NCBI GenBank assembly: GCA_944321085.1
Contig: CALUJY010000005.1
Span: 1-40,122, forward strand
Direction of reading: 5' to 3'
Source of the DNA: an uncultured Barnesiella sp.
GTDB lineage: Bacteria; Bacteroidota; Bacteroidia; Bacteroidales; Barnesiellaceae_A
Length of the DNA: 40,122 nt
Part shown: positions 33,704-40,122 of the stretch, piece after piece
How positions within the stretch are numbered: the first letter of the stretch is position 1
How the letters are laid out: each line of letters opens with the position of its first letter
Position numbers and translations under genes: made by a program
The notes under the pieces: generated by a model
What the model was told of the DNA's origin: nothing
Database searches by the model: none
What the model saw: the letters and a program-made list of their open reading frames with translations, nothing else

Positions 33704-34783
33704 TTATCCTTTCAGTTTCTGCTCTATGGCATTTGTTATGAGCTGTTGCAACATAATACCGTCGTGGCGGGGCTGTACAGTAATAACAAGAGGTATGACG
33801 TATAGTCGGTCGGTTATGGCTGCCGGCAGATTCATGCCGTAAAGACGGGCGGCATCCTTCTCGGTGGTAATGATAGCGGAAGGTTGCGGTGCTTTGTTGA
33901 TGCGGCGGACAAGGTCGTCAATCTCGCTCGGGGTGAAGTCGTGGTGGTCGGGATAGGCGAGTAGGGTAGCGTCGGGGTAGTACTGCCCGATGTGCCGTTG
34001 CAGGTGCGAGGGGTCGGCTATGCCTGTGAATATAAATACATGGCCGTTGCGTGCTATGTAGGGCAGCGGCTTGGAATGCTTGTCGGTAAAGCGTTGCGGT
34101 GAGCCGTAGATGATAGACGAGACGAATATGCGTGTCGGGTCGTATTGCAGCAGTGCTGCCTCTTCGGCATATTGTTCGGGTGAGAACTTGCAGGGGCATT
34201 TGCTGATGATGACGGCATCGGCGCGTCGCACGCCTTGCATGGGCTCGCGCAGCCGCCCGGCAGGCAATGGGTAGTCGGCATATATGGGACGGTTGTAGTC
34301 GCTCAGTACAATAGAGAAGGTAGGGCGCACGTAGCGGTGTTGGTGGGCATCGTCGAGCAATATTACTTGTAGGGTGGGGTCTAAGGCAAGCAGGCGTTTG
34401 ATGCCTTCCCGGCGGTTGGCATCGACGGCGATGGTCACGTGAGGAAATTTGCGGTGCATCTGGTAAGGTTCGTCACCGATGAGAGCGGCGGTGCTGTTTT
34501 CGTCGGCCAAATGAAACCCCTTGCTTTTACGGCGGTAGCCGCGGCTGAGTATGGCTATGCGATAGCGTTGCGAGAGCCAAGCCGTAAGCCACTCGATATG
34601 GGGTGTTTTGCCTGTGCCTCCCACCGTAAGGTTGCCTACCGAGATGACGGGAATGGGAAACTCTTCGACCGGCAATATCTTGCGGTCGAAGAGTTTGTTT
34701 CTGACTGTTACCACTGCCGAGTAGAGCGCGGCAAGGGGTATCAGGGCACGATGCAGATGAGGTATGTCGGTATCGCGCGGCAT
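33704..34783 (-). CDS. lpxK: Tetraacyldisaccharide 4'-kinase
   Basis: A 359-residue lipid A kinase. The ATG is set at 34781-34783 because it overlaps the sppA stop as TAATG and gives MPRDTDIPHLHRAL; an upstream GTG/ATG extension would run into sppA. The P-loop is in VISVGNLTVGGTGKTPHIEW (Walker A G-G-T-G-K-T, residues about 51-56), followed by ILSRGYRRKSKG and ILLDDAHQHRYV near 138-149, the Walker-B-like region (usually D-D-G/A-F-Q-H). It phosphorylates the 4' position of the lipid A disaccharide on the inner membrane. Translationally coupled to sppA. Confidence 0.93.
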   Translation of the reverse strand: MPRDTDIPHLHRALIPLAALYSAVVTVRNKLFDRKILPVEEFPIPVISVGNLTVGGTGKTPHIEWLTAWLSQRYRIAILSRGYRRKSKGFHLADENSTAALIGDEPYQMHRKFPHVTIAVDANRREGIKRLLALDPTLQVILLDDAHQHRYVRPTFSIVLSDYNRPIYADYPLPAGRLREPMQGVRRADAVIISKCPCKFSPEQYAEEAALLQYDPTRIFVSSIIYGSPQRFTDKHSKPLPYIARNGHVFIFTGIADPSHLQRHIGQYYPDATLLAYPDHHDFTPSEIDDLVRRINKAPQPSAIITTEKDAARLYGMNLPAAITDRLYVIPLVITVQPRHDGIMLQQLITNAIEQKLKG

Positions 34784-36552
34784 TATTTTATGGCGATGTT
34801 CTCCATACGGCATTGTATGGGGTCCCAACTTTGTATTTCGCGCAAGGCTTTCAGGTAGGGTACATCTTCTCCGAGTATCATAGATACTATCGAGAGGCGC
34901 GCCTGACTGCCCAACTGCTCCATGATGCGGTCAAACGAACTTTTTTGTTTGGGATAGACGGCTATTTTGTAGTCTTGCAAACCACTCTCTTCCACAGCGT
35001 AGGCGATGGCATCGTCTATGCCGCCCATTTCATCGACAAGACCCAGCTCGACGGCTGTTTTGCCTATCCACACACGGCCTTCGGCAATTTTCTTTATGTC
35101 GTCTTGCGACATGCCGCGACCCTCGGCACAACGACGTGTGAAGAGGTCGTAGAACTCTTCTACACTGCGCTGCATGGCAAGAGCCTCGCCCGGGCTGAAC
35201 TTCTTGTAGATAAACGAGCCGTCCAATACGTTGCCGTATTTATGGGTACGAACTTCGTCGAAAGAGAGACCGAGTTTGTCGGTCATCAGCTCTTCGGCTG
35301 TGGGTACGGCGCCAAATACGCCTATCGAACCTGTGAGTGTAGTGCTCTCGGCAAAGATATGGTCGGCATTGCACGAAATGTAGTAACCACCCGAGGCAGC
35401 CAAGTCGCCCATTGAGACGATGACTTTCTTACCGGCAGCTTTGATGGCTTCTATCTCAGCCCATATTTGTTCCGAGGCGTATCCGCTGCCGCCGGGCGAG
35501 TTGACGCGCAGTACGACGGCTTTTACATTCTCGTCTTTGCGTATCTTGGTAAGTTCGGGAACAAGTTCCTCGCTGTTGATGCCGTCGCCTCCTGCTTCGG
35601 TAATATCACCTACGGCATATACGAGGGCTACTGTATTTTTCGATTTATTCTTTTGGGCAGGTACCGACGCGAGTTGTTCTACTGTGGCGAAGTTTATCTC
35701 TTTATCTTTCTTGATGCCGACTTTCGTTTTGAGCCATTCGTCAAATTGAGGACGGTACATGAGCGTATCTACGAGATTCATTGCCAGCATTTCGTCGCCG
35801 CTGCGCAGTGAGGTGATAGAGTCGGCTATGGCGTTGAGATATTCGGGTGTAAATCCGCGCGAAGCTGTGATGGCCTCGGTGTAGTAGTCCCATATAGAGT
35901 TGAGGTAAGCCATGGTTTGCTCGCGGTTGGCGTCGCTCATTTTCTCGCAGATATAAGGCTCGACGGCCGATTTGTAAGTGCCGACGCGGAAAATCTGGAA
36001 TTCCACTCCTATTTTATCGAGCAGCCCCGGGAAGAACATCTGCAAGCCGCCCAGTCCGTGTATGTCTACTGTACCTATGTTGTTGAGTACTACGGTATCG
36101 GCTACCGACGCAATGAGATAGTCGCCTTGGGTGTAGTTGTCGGCGTAGGCGTATATCCATTTACCAGTCTCTTCTTTGAAGTTGGCAAGCAGGCGGCGTA
36201 TCTCTTCGCTCGAAGCGGGCATTGCAGCCATGCCGCGGGCGTCGATGAATATACCGGTTACGTTGTCATTCTCGGCTGCCACTTTGATGGCGCGACGTAT
36301 CTGGTCGAGTCCGGTTGACGACTCGCTCTGCGATAAAATGTTTTGCAGCGGGTCGTCGCTATACCGTTCGTCGAGAGCTCCCGAGAGGGTAAGTTTCAGT
36401 ACGGTATTTTTTTGTGGCGTATAGGTCGTATCGCTCGATGCCGATGAGGCTACGATGCCTGTCAGTGAAAATACGCCTACCAATATGATTATCATACCTG
36501 CGATGAGCGTTCCCAATACGCAGGCAAATGTGGTGGTGAAAAATTTTTTCAT
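34783..36552 (-). CDS. sppA: Signal peptide peptidase SppA, 67-kDa type
   Basis: A 589-residue membrane serine peptidase with an N-terminal anchor (residues about 8-35). Two tandem peptidase domains are present, as in the long enteric form. The catalytic lysine is Lys194 in G-T-Y-K-S-A-V-E-P and the catalytic serine is Ser387 in G-D-L-A-A-S-G-G-Y-Y; RVNSPGGSGYASE near 349-361 and TGSIGVFG complete the site. It digests leftover signal peptides and perhaps other membrane peptides at the periplasmic side. It is the first gene of sppA-lpxK; the lpxK start overlaps its stop by one base. Confidence 0.95.
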   Translation of the reverse strand: MKKFFTTTFACVLGTLIAGMIIILVGVFSLTGIVASSASSDTTYTPQKNTVLKLTLSGALDERYSDDPLQNILSQSESSTGLDQIRRAIKVAAENDNVTGIFIDARGMAAMPASSEEIRRLLANFKEETGKWIYAYADNYTQGDYLIASVADTVVLNNIGTVDIHGLGGLQMFFPGLLDKIGVEFQIFRVGTYKSAVEPYICEKMSDANREQTMAYLNSIWDYYTEAITASRGFTPEYLNAIADSITSLRSGDEMLAMNLVDTLMYRPQFDEWLKTKVGIKKDKEINFATVEQLASVPAQKNKSKNTVALVYAVGDITEAGGDGINSEELVPELTKIRKDENVKAVVLRVNSPGGSGYASEQIWAEIEAIKAAGKKVIVSMGDLAASGGYYISCNADHIFAESTTLTGSIGVFGAVPTAEELMTDKLGLSFDEVRTHKYGNVLDGSFIYKKFSPGEALAMQRSVEEFYDLFTRRCAEGRGMSQDDIKKIAEGRVWIGKTAVELGLVDEMGGIDDAIAYAVEESGLQDYKIAVYPKQKSSFDRIMEQLGSQARLSIVSMILGEDVPYLKALREIQSWDPIQCRMENIAIK

Positions 36553-36630
36553 AAGGCTTGTTTTATTAATTGTGTCATTGTCTATTCTTTGTCTTTGTTT
36601 TTAGGGATGCAGCAAATTATTGCCACGGAA

Positions 36631-36662
36631 CAAAGATAAAGAATGATTCTGAACATGCCAAG
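36631..36662 (-). promoter_or_regulatory. Promoter of sppA-lpxK
   Basis: On the minus strand TATCTTTG (complement of 36631-36638) matches the -7 consensus, with CTTG (complement of 36659-36662) 20 bp upstream as a near -33 box. The start would fall near 36624, leaving a leader of about 70 nt. Confidence 0.7.
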
Positions 36663-36742
36663 AAAATCAATAAAAAAATATTGTTTTTCGATAAATTATC
36701 CCCTCTTATGCCGTAGTAGCGTCGGGCAATGCCGTGTCGTGG

Positions 36743-37408
36743 TTACTTAAACATGGCTTCGCCCGGGATGAGGTATATCTCTAAACGGCGGTTACGATAG
36801 CGATTGCTGGTCGAGTTGTTGGGTGCCAACGGTTCGAGACTGCCGGCAGCGTAGGGTATCAGGTAGTCGGTCGCTGCGCCGTTGCGTTCAAACCAGTCGA
36901 AGATGTCGAGTACCCGTTGGGTTGTAAGCGAGTAGTTGTAGGCTGCATTGCCGGTATCGTCGCTGTGCATTACGAGCAGCATGTGGTAGTAGTCGGGGGT
37001 ACGCAGGCATTGCAACAGCGGACGTAATACATCGTCGGCCGTCGGTGCGAGCGTGGTGTCGTTGGGGGCAAAGAGTTTGGCTGCCGGTATGGTGATGCGT
37101 ATCACCTCGTTGTATCGCAAGGTCTCTACTTTGTATGAGTCGATGCCTTTGAGACGTTGGCTCTCTTGGCGTTGTATATCGAGCACCTGCTCGCGTTTCT
37201 TTTTAGGAATCTCGGGAATTTCCAGATTCTCATCTACGGTGAGTGCGGCGAGGTCGGGGTGAGATGTGTCGGTTGTTTCGGTATTACGGCCGAAAAGCCC
37301 CTTGAACCACCCTTTTATGCCTCCCTCGGCCATCGTGTATGGGGAGGAGAGGCATAAGAAAGCAGTTGTGAGTATAAGGATGAGTGTGCGGCGATTTTTC
37401 ATAGGCAT
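36743..37408 (-). CDS. OmpA-family peptidoglycan-binding domain protein
   Basis: A 221-residue protein with a signal peptide (MKNRRTLILILTTAF, cleavage near the A-E-G). The C-terminal about 120 residues form an OmpA-like domain: VRITIPAAKLFAPND, then HSDDTGNAAYNYSLTTQRVLDIF with the conserved aspartate and arginine that bind diaminopimelate, and NRYRNRRLEIYLIP. The middle part carries a basic KKKREQVLDIQRQE stretch. It probably tethers the cell envelope to peptidoglycan in the periplasm. The ATG at 37408 overlaps the upstream gene's stop as TAATG; the next ATG at 37402 is an alternative. Co-transcribed with the acidic protein upstream. Confidence 0.82.
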   Translation of the reverse strand: MPMKNRRTLILILTTAFLCLSSPYTMAEGGIKGWFKGLFGRNTETTDTSHPDLAALTVDENLEIPEIPKKKREQVLDIQRQESQRLKGIDSYKVETLRYNEVIRITIPAAKLFAPNDTTLAPTADDVLRPLLQCLRTPDYYHMLLVMHSDDTGNAAYNYSLTTQRVLDIFDWFERNGAATDYLIPYAAGSLEPLAPNNSTSNRYRNRRLEIYLIPGEAMFK

Positions 37409-37734
37409 TATACTTCCCACATGCCTAACGATTCTTCATAATCGAGCTCGCCGCGTACAAGAAATTCTACGTCGTCGTCGTCAAACTCGGCGTCGCCGTC
37501 CTTTTTAAGGCTCGTGCGCACGAATCTTATAAGTTCGTCAACGTCCAACTCGGGAGCTTCCTCGTCCGATTCGTCGAAAAATCCTTTCTTCTCGTAAAAA
37601 TCATATATGATGTCGCCGATATATATTATATCGTTGTCGCTGTATTTGTCTTGGATGTCTTGCGGCAATCGCGGGCGTATGTATGCCACTGCTGCGTCGT
37701 CGTCATAGTCGAACACGTCGTTTGTTTCGCTCAT
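37408..37734 (-). CDS. Small acidic protein of unknown function
   Basis: A 108-residue protein, start ATG at 37734 (MSETNDVFDYDDD); a TTG two codons upstream is not likely. It is very rich in Asp and Glu (DESDEEAPELDVDE, AEFDDDDVEF) and lacks a signal peptide or membrane helix, so it is probably cytosolic. I do not recognise a domain. It lies upstream of, and overlaps by one base with, the OmpA-like gene, and both follow the promoter at 37812-37843. Confidence 0.75.
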   Translation of the reverse strand: MSETNDVFDYDDDAAVAYIRPRLPQDIQDKYSDNDIIYIGDIIYDFYEKKGFFDESDEEAPELDVDELIRFVRTSLKKDGDAEFDDDDVEFLVRGELDYEESLGMWEV

Positions 37735-37785
37735 TTTCAAGTGTTTTTGTTGGGTTGATAATGTATAAATAGGTTTTTCATTATG

Positions 37786-37807
37786 GTAATTGTGTCGTTA
37801 CAATTAC
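37786..37807. promoter_or_regulatory. Palindrome overlapping the start site of the acidic protein operon
   Basis: GTAATTGT (37786-37793), a 6-nt loop and ACAATTAC (37800-37807): a perfect 8-bp inverted repeat at the predicted transcription start (about 37804-37806) of the minus-strand promoter. It could be an operator or a 5' hairpin of the mRNA. Confidence 0.5.
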
Positions 37808-37811
37808 GGGG

Positions 37812-37843
37812 TAAAAGTAGTAATTGGTTGTGAAAATAACAAA
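37812..37843 (-). promoter_or_regulatory. Promoter of the acidic protein/OmpA-like operon
   Basis: On the minus strand TTTG (complement of 37840-37843), 20-bp spacer, TACTTTTA (complement of 37812-37819), one base from the -7 consensus TAnnTTTG. A leader of about 70 nt is predicted. Confidence 0.7.
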
Positions 37844-37868
37844 TTGGCGAAAAAAAATATCGTTTTTT

Positions 37869-37899
37869 TTTGGTGGTTCAAAAAGAATATATACCTTTG
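37869..37899 (+). promoter_or_regulatory. Consensus promoter of the small peptide/ABC/GntR operon
   Basis: TTTG at 37869-37872, 19-bp spacer and TACCTTTG at 37892-37899 match the Bacteroidetes consensus exactly. It is divergent from and close to the promoter at 37812-37843 (back-to-back). A start near 37905 gives a leader of about 40 nt before the ATG at 37946. Confidence 0.85.
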
Positions 37900-37945
37900 C
37901 AGTGTACTATTAGACTATAACACTGATATATAAAACCGTAAAGCA

Positions 37946-38170
37946 ATGGTAATAAGGAGTATAATTGCATTAATAGCCGCCATAGGTTCGTTGTTTGCAG
38001 CCTTGACGAGCGACGGAGCAGAGCACCATGCGTCAGCCGAAACATTTATAGCGAGCGAAATGTGCCGTATGTCTGGTTGTTGTTGCAACAGCGAGTCGTA
38101 TTCGCTCTTTGTCGTATCGGGGCATGACTACTCCGTTGCCGCCGATGTCGAATATTATTATAATAATTAA
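37946..38170 (+). CDS. Small Cys-rich exported or membrane peptide leading the ABC operon
   Basis: A 74-residue reading frame directly after a consensus promoter. It begins with a hydrophobic stretch (MVIRSIIALIAAIGSLFAAL) that looks like a signal peptide or membrane anchor. The remainder has a Cys cluster (C-R-M-S-G-C-C-C) near residues 40-47 and ends in a run of tyrosines and asparagines. I do not recognise a family. Codon choice resembles neighbouring genes, and it lies 28 bp upstream of the ABC ATPase start. A lipoprotein or a transported peptide is possible, but not shown. Confidence 0.5.
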   Translation: MVIRSIIALIAAIGSLFAALTSDGAEHHASAETFIASEMCRMSGCCCNSESYSLFVVSGHDYSVAADVEYYYNN

Positions 38171-38198
38171 AGTATATAAACCCTCAAAAACGATAGAT

Positions 38199-39032
38199 AT
38201 GCTGAAAGTAGAAGAGATGACCTTTTCGTATAAACGAAATGAGTATTTATTAAATAGGTTGAATTTTGATATTACGCCGGGCGGCGTGTATGGGTTGTTG
38301 GGCAAGAACGGCAGCGGCAAGTCGACCTTATTGTATCTTATGACCGGGCTGATGTTCCCTAAAATAGGGCACATCTACATCGACGGCATAGAGCCGCGCA
38401 AACGGTTACCCGATATGCTCTCGCAACTATACCTGTTGCCCGAAGAGTATGACTTGCCGGCAACGTCGGTCGACGAGTTTGTCAAGCGCAACGCCGCGTT
38501 TTATCCCCGTTTCAGCCGTGAAGATTTCGACCGTTACATGGATATCTTCGACCTCGAATCGGTCAAGAACATGCAACGCGTCTCTATGGGGCAGAAAAAG
38601 AAATACCTTGTAAGTTTTGCCCTCGCCACCAATACCGCATTGCTCTTTATGGACGAGCCTACCAACGGTATGGATATTCCCTCGAAGAGCCAATTTCGTA
38701 AGGCCATTGCCTTGGGTATGAACGACGAGCGCAGTATTGTTATCTCAACGCATCAAGTGCGCGATTTGGAGAGCATGATAGACCGCGTGCTTATCTTGCA
38801 CAACCACTCGATGCTGCTCAATGAGAGCACACTGCGTATCGCCGAGAAACTCGAATTTGTCAATACCACCGATAAAGAAGAGCTCGACGGCTGCATCTAT
38901 TCGGCCTTTACGCCTGCCGGTTTCGTAGGCGTGCGGCCTAATACAACGGGTGCAGAGACTCCGGTCGACCTTGAAGTGCTCTTCAATGCCATTATCACCA
39001 ATCCCGAGACCATAACCAACCGATTTGTATAA
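38199..39032 (+). CDS. ABC transporter ATP-binding protein
   Basis: A 277-residue ATPase. The ATG at 38199 (MLKVEEMTFSY) is chosen; an upstream ATG at 38109 would place 30 odd residues over the preceding small gene. Walker A G-K-N-G-S-G-K-S-T lies at about 35-43, the Q-loop region reads S-Q-L-Y-L-L-P-E-E, the signature is V-S-M-G-Q (about 128-132) rather than L-S-G-G-Q, Walker B ends in L-F-M-D-E-P near 149-154, and the switch histidine is in S-T-H (His185). It belongs to the ABC-2 export-type group. Its permease follows 10 bp later and a GntR regulator ends the operon. Confidence 0.88.
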   Translation: MLKVEEMTFSYKRNEYLLNRLNFDITPGGVYGLLGKNGSGKSTLLYLMTGLMFPKIGHIYIDGIEPRKRLPDMLSQLYLLPEEYDLPATSVDEFVKRNAAFYPRFSREDFDRYMDIFDLESVKNMQRVSMGQKKKYLVSFALATNTALLFMDEPTNGMDIPSKSQFRKAIALGMNDERSIVISTHQVRDLESMIDRVLILHNHSMLLNESTLRIAEKLEFVNTTDKEELDGCIYSAFTPAGFVGVRPNTTGAETPVDLEVLFNAIITNPETITNRFV

Positions 39033-39042
39033 CCATATAATA

Positions 39043-39846
39043 ATGAATAAGATGAACCAGATATTTTCTCCCGCTCGATTTGGCGCGTATGCTATGCGAT
39101 TTGTATCGCAGAAAAGTAAAAATTGCTTGTTGATGTATGTCGTTGTAACCGGTGTGTTGGCCATCCTCATGGCATTAGGGGGGCAGTCGATAGATTTTTT
39201 CCCTATGACAGCCATTTTGTTTATTGTGGCGGTGGTTGAAGCAAGCCGCTTCTCTAACAATATAGAGCCGCGTTCAATGAAGATAGGATTCTTGCTTGTG
39301 CCTGCGTCGCAGTTCGAGAAGATGCTCGCATCGGTGCTCTACCTCTTCATAGCCGTACCGTTGTTGTATATTGTAGCCTTGTTGGTAGCGCAATATGTAG
39401 CCATGTTTCTTGTAGCGTTGTTTACGCTCACGCCGCCTCAATGGGCTGCCCCATTCCATGCTGTCACAATCAACAGCGACATGTTGCCGTGGTTCTGCTT
39501 GTCGTATTATAGTTCCGTATCGTTCTACCTGATGGGAGCTACCATTTGGACACGCAATACCTTCCTGAAAACCACAGTAGTAAATCTGCTCTTGGGCTTT
39601 GTTATATTGATAATTATTTCGATAAGCGCAATGGCTTTTACGCTGCAAAGCGATATATTTACTGCCCTTGGCAGTATCAGCTACACAAATGACAATATTT
39701 CCCGATTGTCGCAGAATGTAAGATACGACATAGAGAGTGTATTTGTTACTTTTGGGTATATTGTTTCCATCTTGTTTACTATCGGATATTTGGTGATAGC
39801 CTATCTGCGTATTACAGAACTTGAAGTAAATGAAACCAAACGATAA
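39043..39846 (+). CDS. ABC-2 type transporter permease
   Basis: A 267-residue membrane protein with about six helices, for example NCLLMYVVVTGVLAILMAL, then FPMTAILFIVAVVEASRF, LYLFIAVPLLYIVALLVAQY, and two near the C-terminus. ATG at 39043 (MNKMNQIF) is preferred; a TTG at 39025 overlaps the ATPase gene. It presumably forms the channel for the adjoining ATPase; substrate unknown. Between an ABC ATPase and a GntR gene, the setting matches YtrA-type cell-envelope stress transporters, but in those systems the GntR gene comes first. Confidence 0.82.
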   Translation: MNKMNQIFSPARFGAYAMRFVSQKSKNCLLMYVVVTGVLAILMALGGQSIDFFPMTAILFIVAVVEASRFSNNIEPRSMKIGFLLVPASQFEKMLASVLYLFIAVPLLYIVALLVAQYVAMFLVALFTLTPPQWAAPFHAVTINSDMLPWFCLSYYSSVSFYLMGATIWTRNTFLKTTVVNLLLGFVILIIISISAMAFTLQSDIFTALGSISYTNDNISRLSQNVRYDIESVFVTFGYIVSILFTIGYLVIAYLRITELEVNETKR

Positions 39847-39851
39847 AAACT

Positions 39852-40122
39852 ATGAAATTCCGTGATAGTCAAAGTATATATTTGCAAATAGCCGAACGTA
39901 TCTGCGACGAGATATTGGGCAATAAATTTCCACCCGGCGAGCGCATCCCATCGATACGTGAGTATGCTGCCATGGTGGAAGTGAATGCCAACACCGTTGT
40001 ACGCTCTTACGATTGGTTGCAGCAGCACGAAATCATCTTCAACAAGCGCGGTATAGGATATTACGTCTCGCCCGACGGGAAAAACCGCATTCGCGAGATA
40101 CGCCGTGTAAGATTTTTCGAGG
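39852..40122 (+). CDS. GntR-family regulator, YtrA subgroup (partial, cut by window end)
   Basis: Only the first 90 residues are present; the gene runs past the window. The winged helix is clear: IYLQIAERICDEILGNKFPPGE, split, then RIPSIREYAAMVEVNANTVVRSY and a wing with KRGIGYYVSP, a typical GntR DNA-binding domain (residues about 8-80). A short remaining domain would mark the YtrA subgroup, common beside ABC exporter genes; that part is outside. It begins 5 bp after the permease stop and is probably co-transcribed, controlling its own operon from the promoter at 37869-37899. Confidence 0.85.
   Translation, partial: MKFRDSQSIYLQIAERICDEILGNKFPPGERIPSIREYAAMVEVNANTVVRSYDWLQQHEIIFNKRGIGYYVSPDGKNRIREIRRVRFFE

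Noticed and set aside
38109..38198. Longer start of the ABC ATPase at 38109
   Set aside because: The added 30 residues match no ABC N-terminus, and the stretch overlaps the small peptide gene.

Overview
The window looks like a chromosome segment of a gut-type Bacteroidales bacterium; the genus cannot be fixed by eye. The evidence is a set of Bacteroidetes-type promoters (a TTTG box about 19-20 bp from TAnnTTTG), near-absence of Shine-Dalgarno sequences, a Bacteroidales-style polysaccharide locus, an sppA-lpxK pair, an OprO/P porin and an RNase P RNA gene.

Region 1 (1-17162, all + strand) is the distal part of a surface-polysaccharide operon. It starts inside the 3' end of a dTDP-glucose 4,6-dehydratase gene. 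It continues with a Wzx-like flippase, GT2 and GT4 glycosyltransferases, a nitroreductase-family gene, a polysaccharide pyruvyl transferase, two acyltransferase-3 genes, a Wzy-like polymerase, a P-loop kinase fusion, a phosphotransferase-fold protein and a DUF1972 glycosyltransferase. It closes at a near-perfect intrinsic terminator (17114-17162). Most genes overlap by ATGA. Two of them (nitroreductase and first acyltransferase) each carry a single-base frameshift. Base composition changes from AT-rich to host-like at about 13.6 kb, which suggests a mosaic locus.

Region 2 (17278-20678) holds a flavin-reductase/HEAT-like gene pair on + and a punA-thiL operon on - with its own clear promoter and terminator.

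Region 3 (20679-33703) is mixed. It holds an AT-rich 1000-residue protein with a TIR/DUF4062-like N-terminus and 13 TPR-like repeats, an OprO/P-type porin, rnpB, a YihY/BrkB membrane protein with ridA, a RelA-type ppGpp synthetase with a degenerate hydrolase domain plus a lipoprotein, a secreted choloylglycine-hydrolase family enzyme, and an XRE regulator with a candidate operator.

Region 4 (33704-40122) has sppA-lpxK on -, an acidic protein plus OmpA-like protein on -, and a divergent + operon: a small Cys-rich peptide, ABC ATPase, permease and a GntR/YtrA-type regulator cut by the window edge. sppA-lpxK and punA-thiL lie on the same strand but about 13 kb apart, which may reflect an insertion or rearrangement.

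The most unusual items are the TIR-like/TPR protein with homogenised internal repeats, the paired frameshifts in the polysaccharide operon, the XRE gene's operator-like palindromes, and the Cys-rich small gene leading the ABC/GntR operon.
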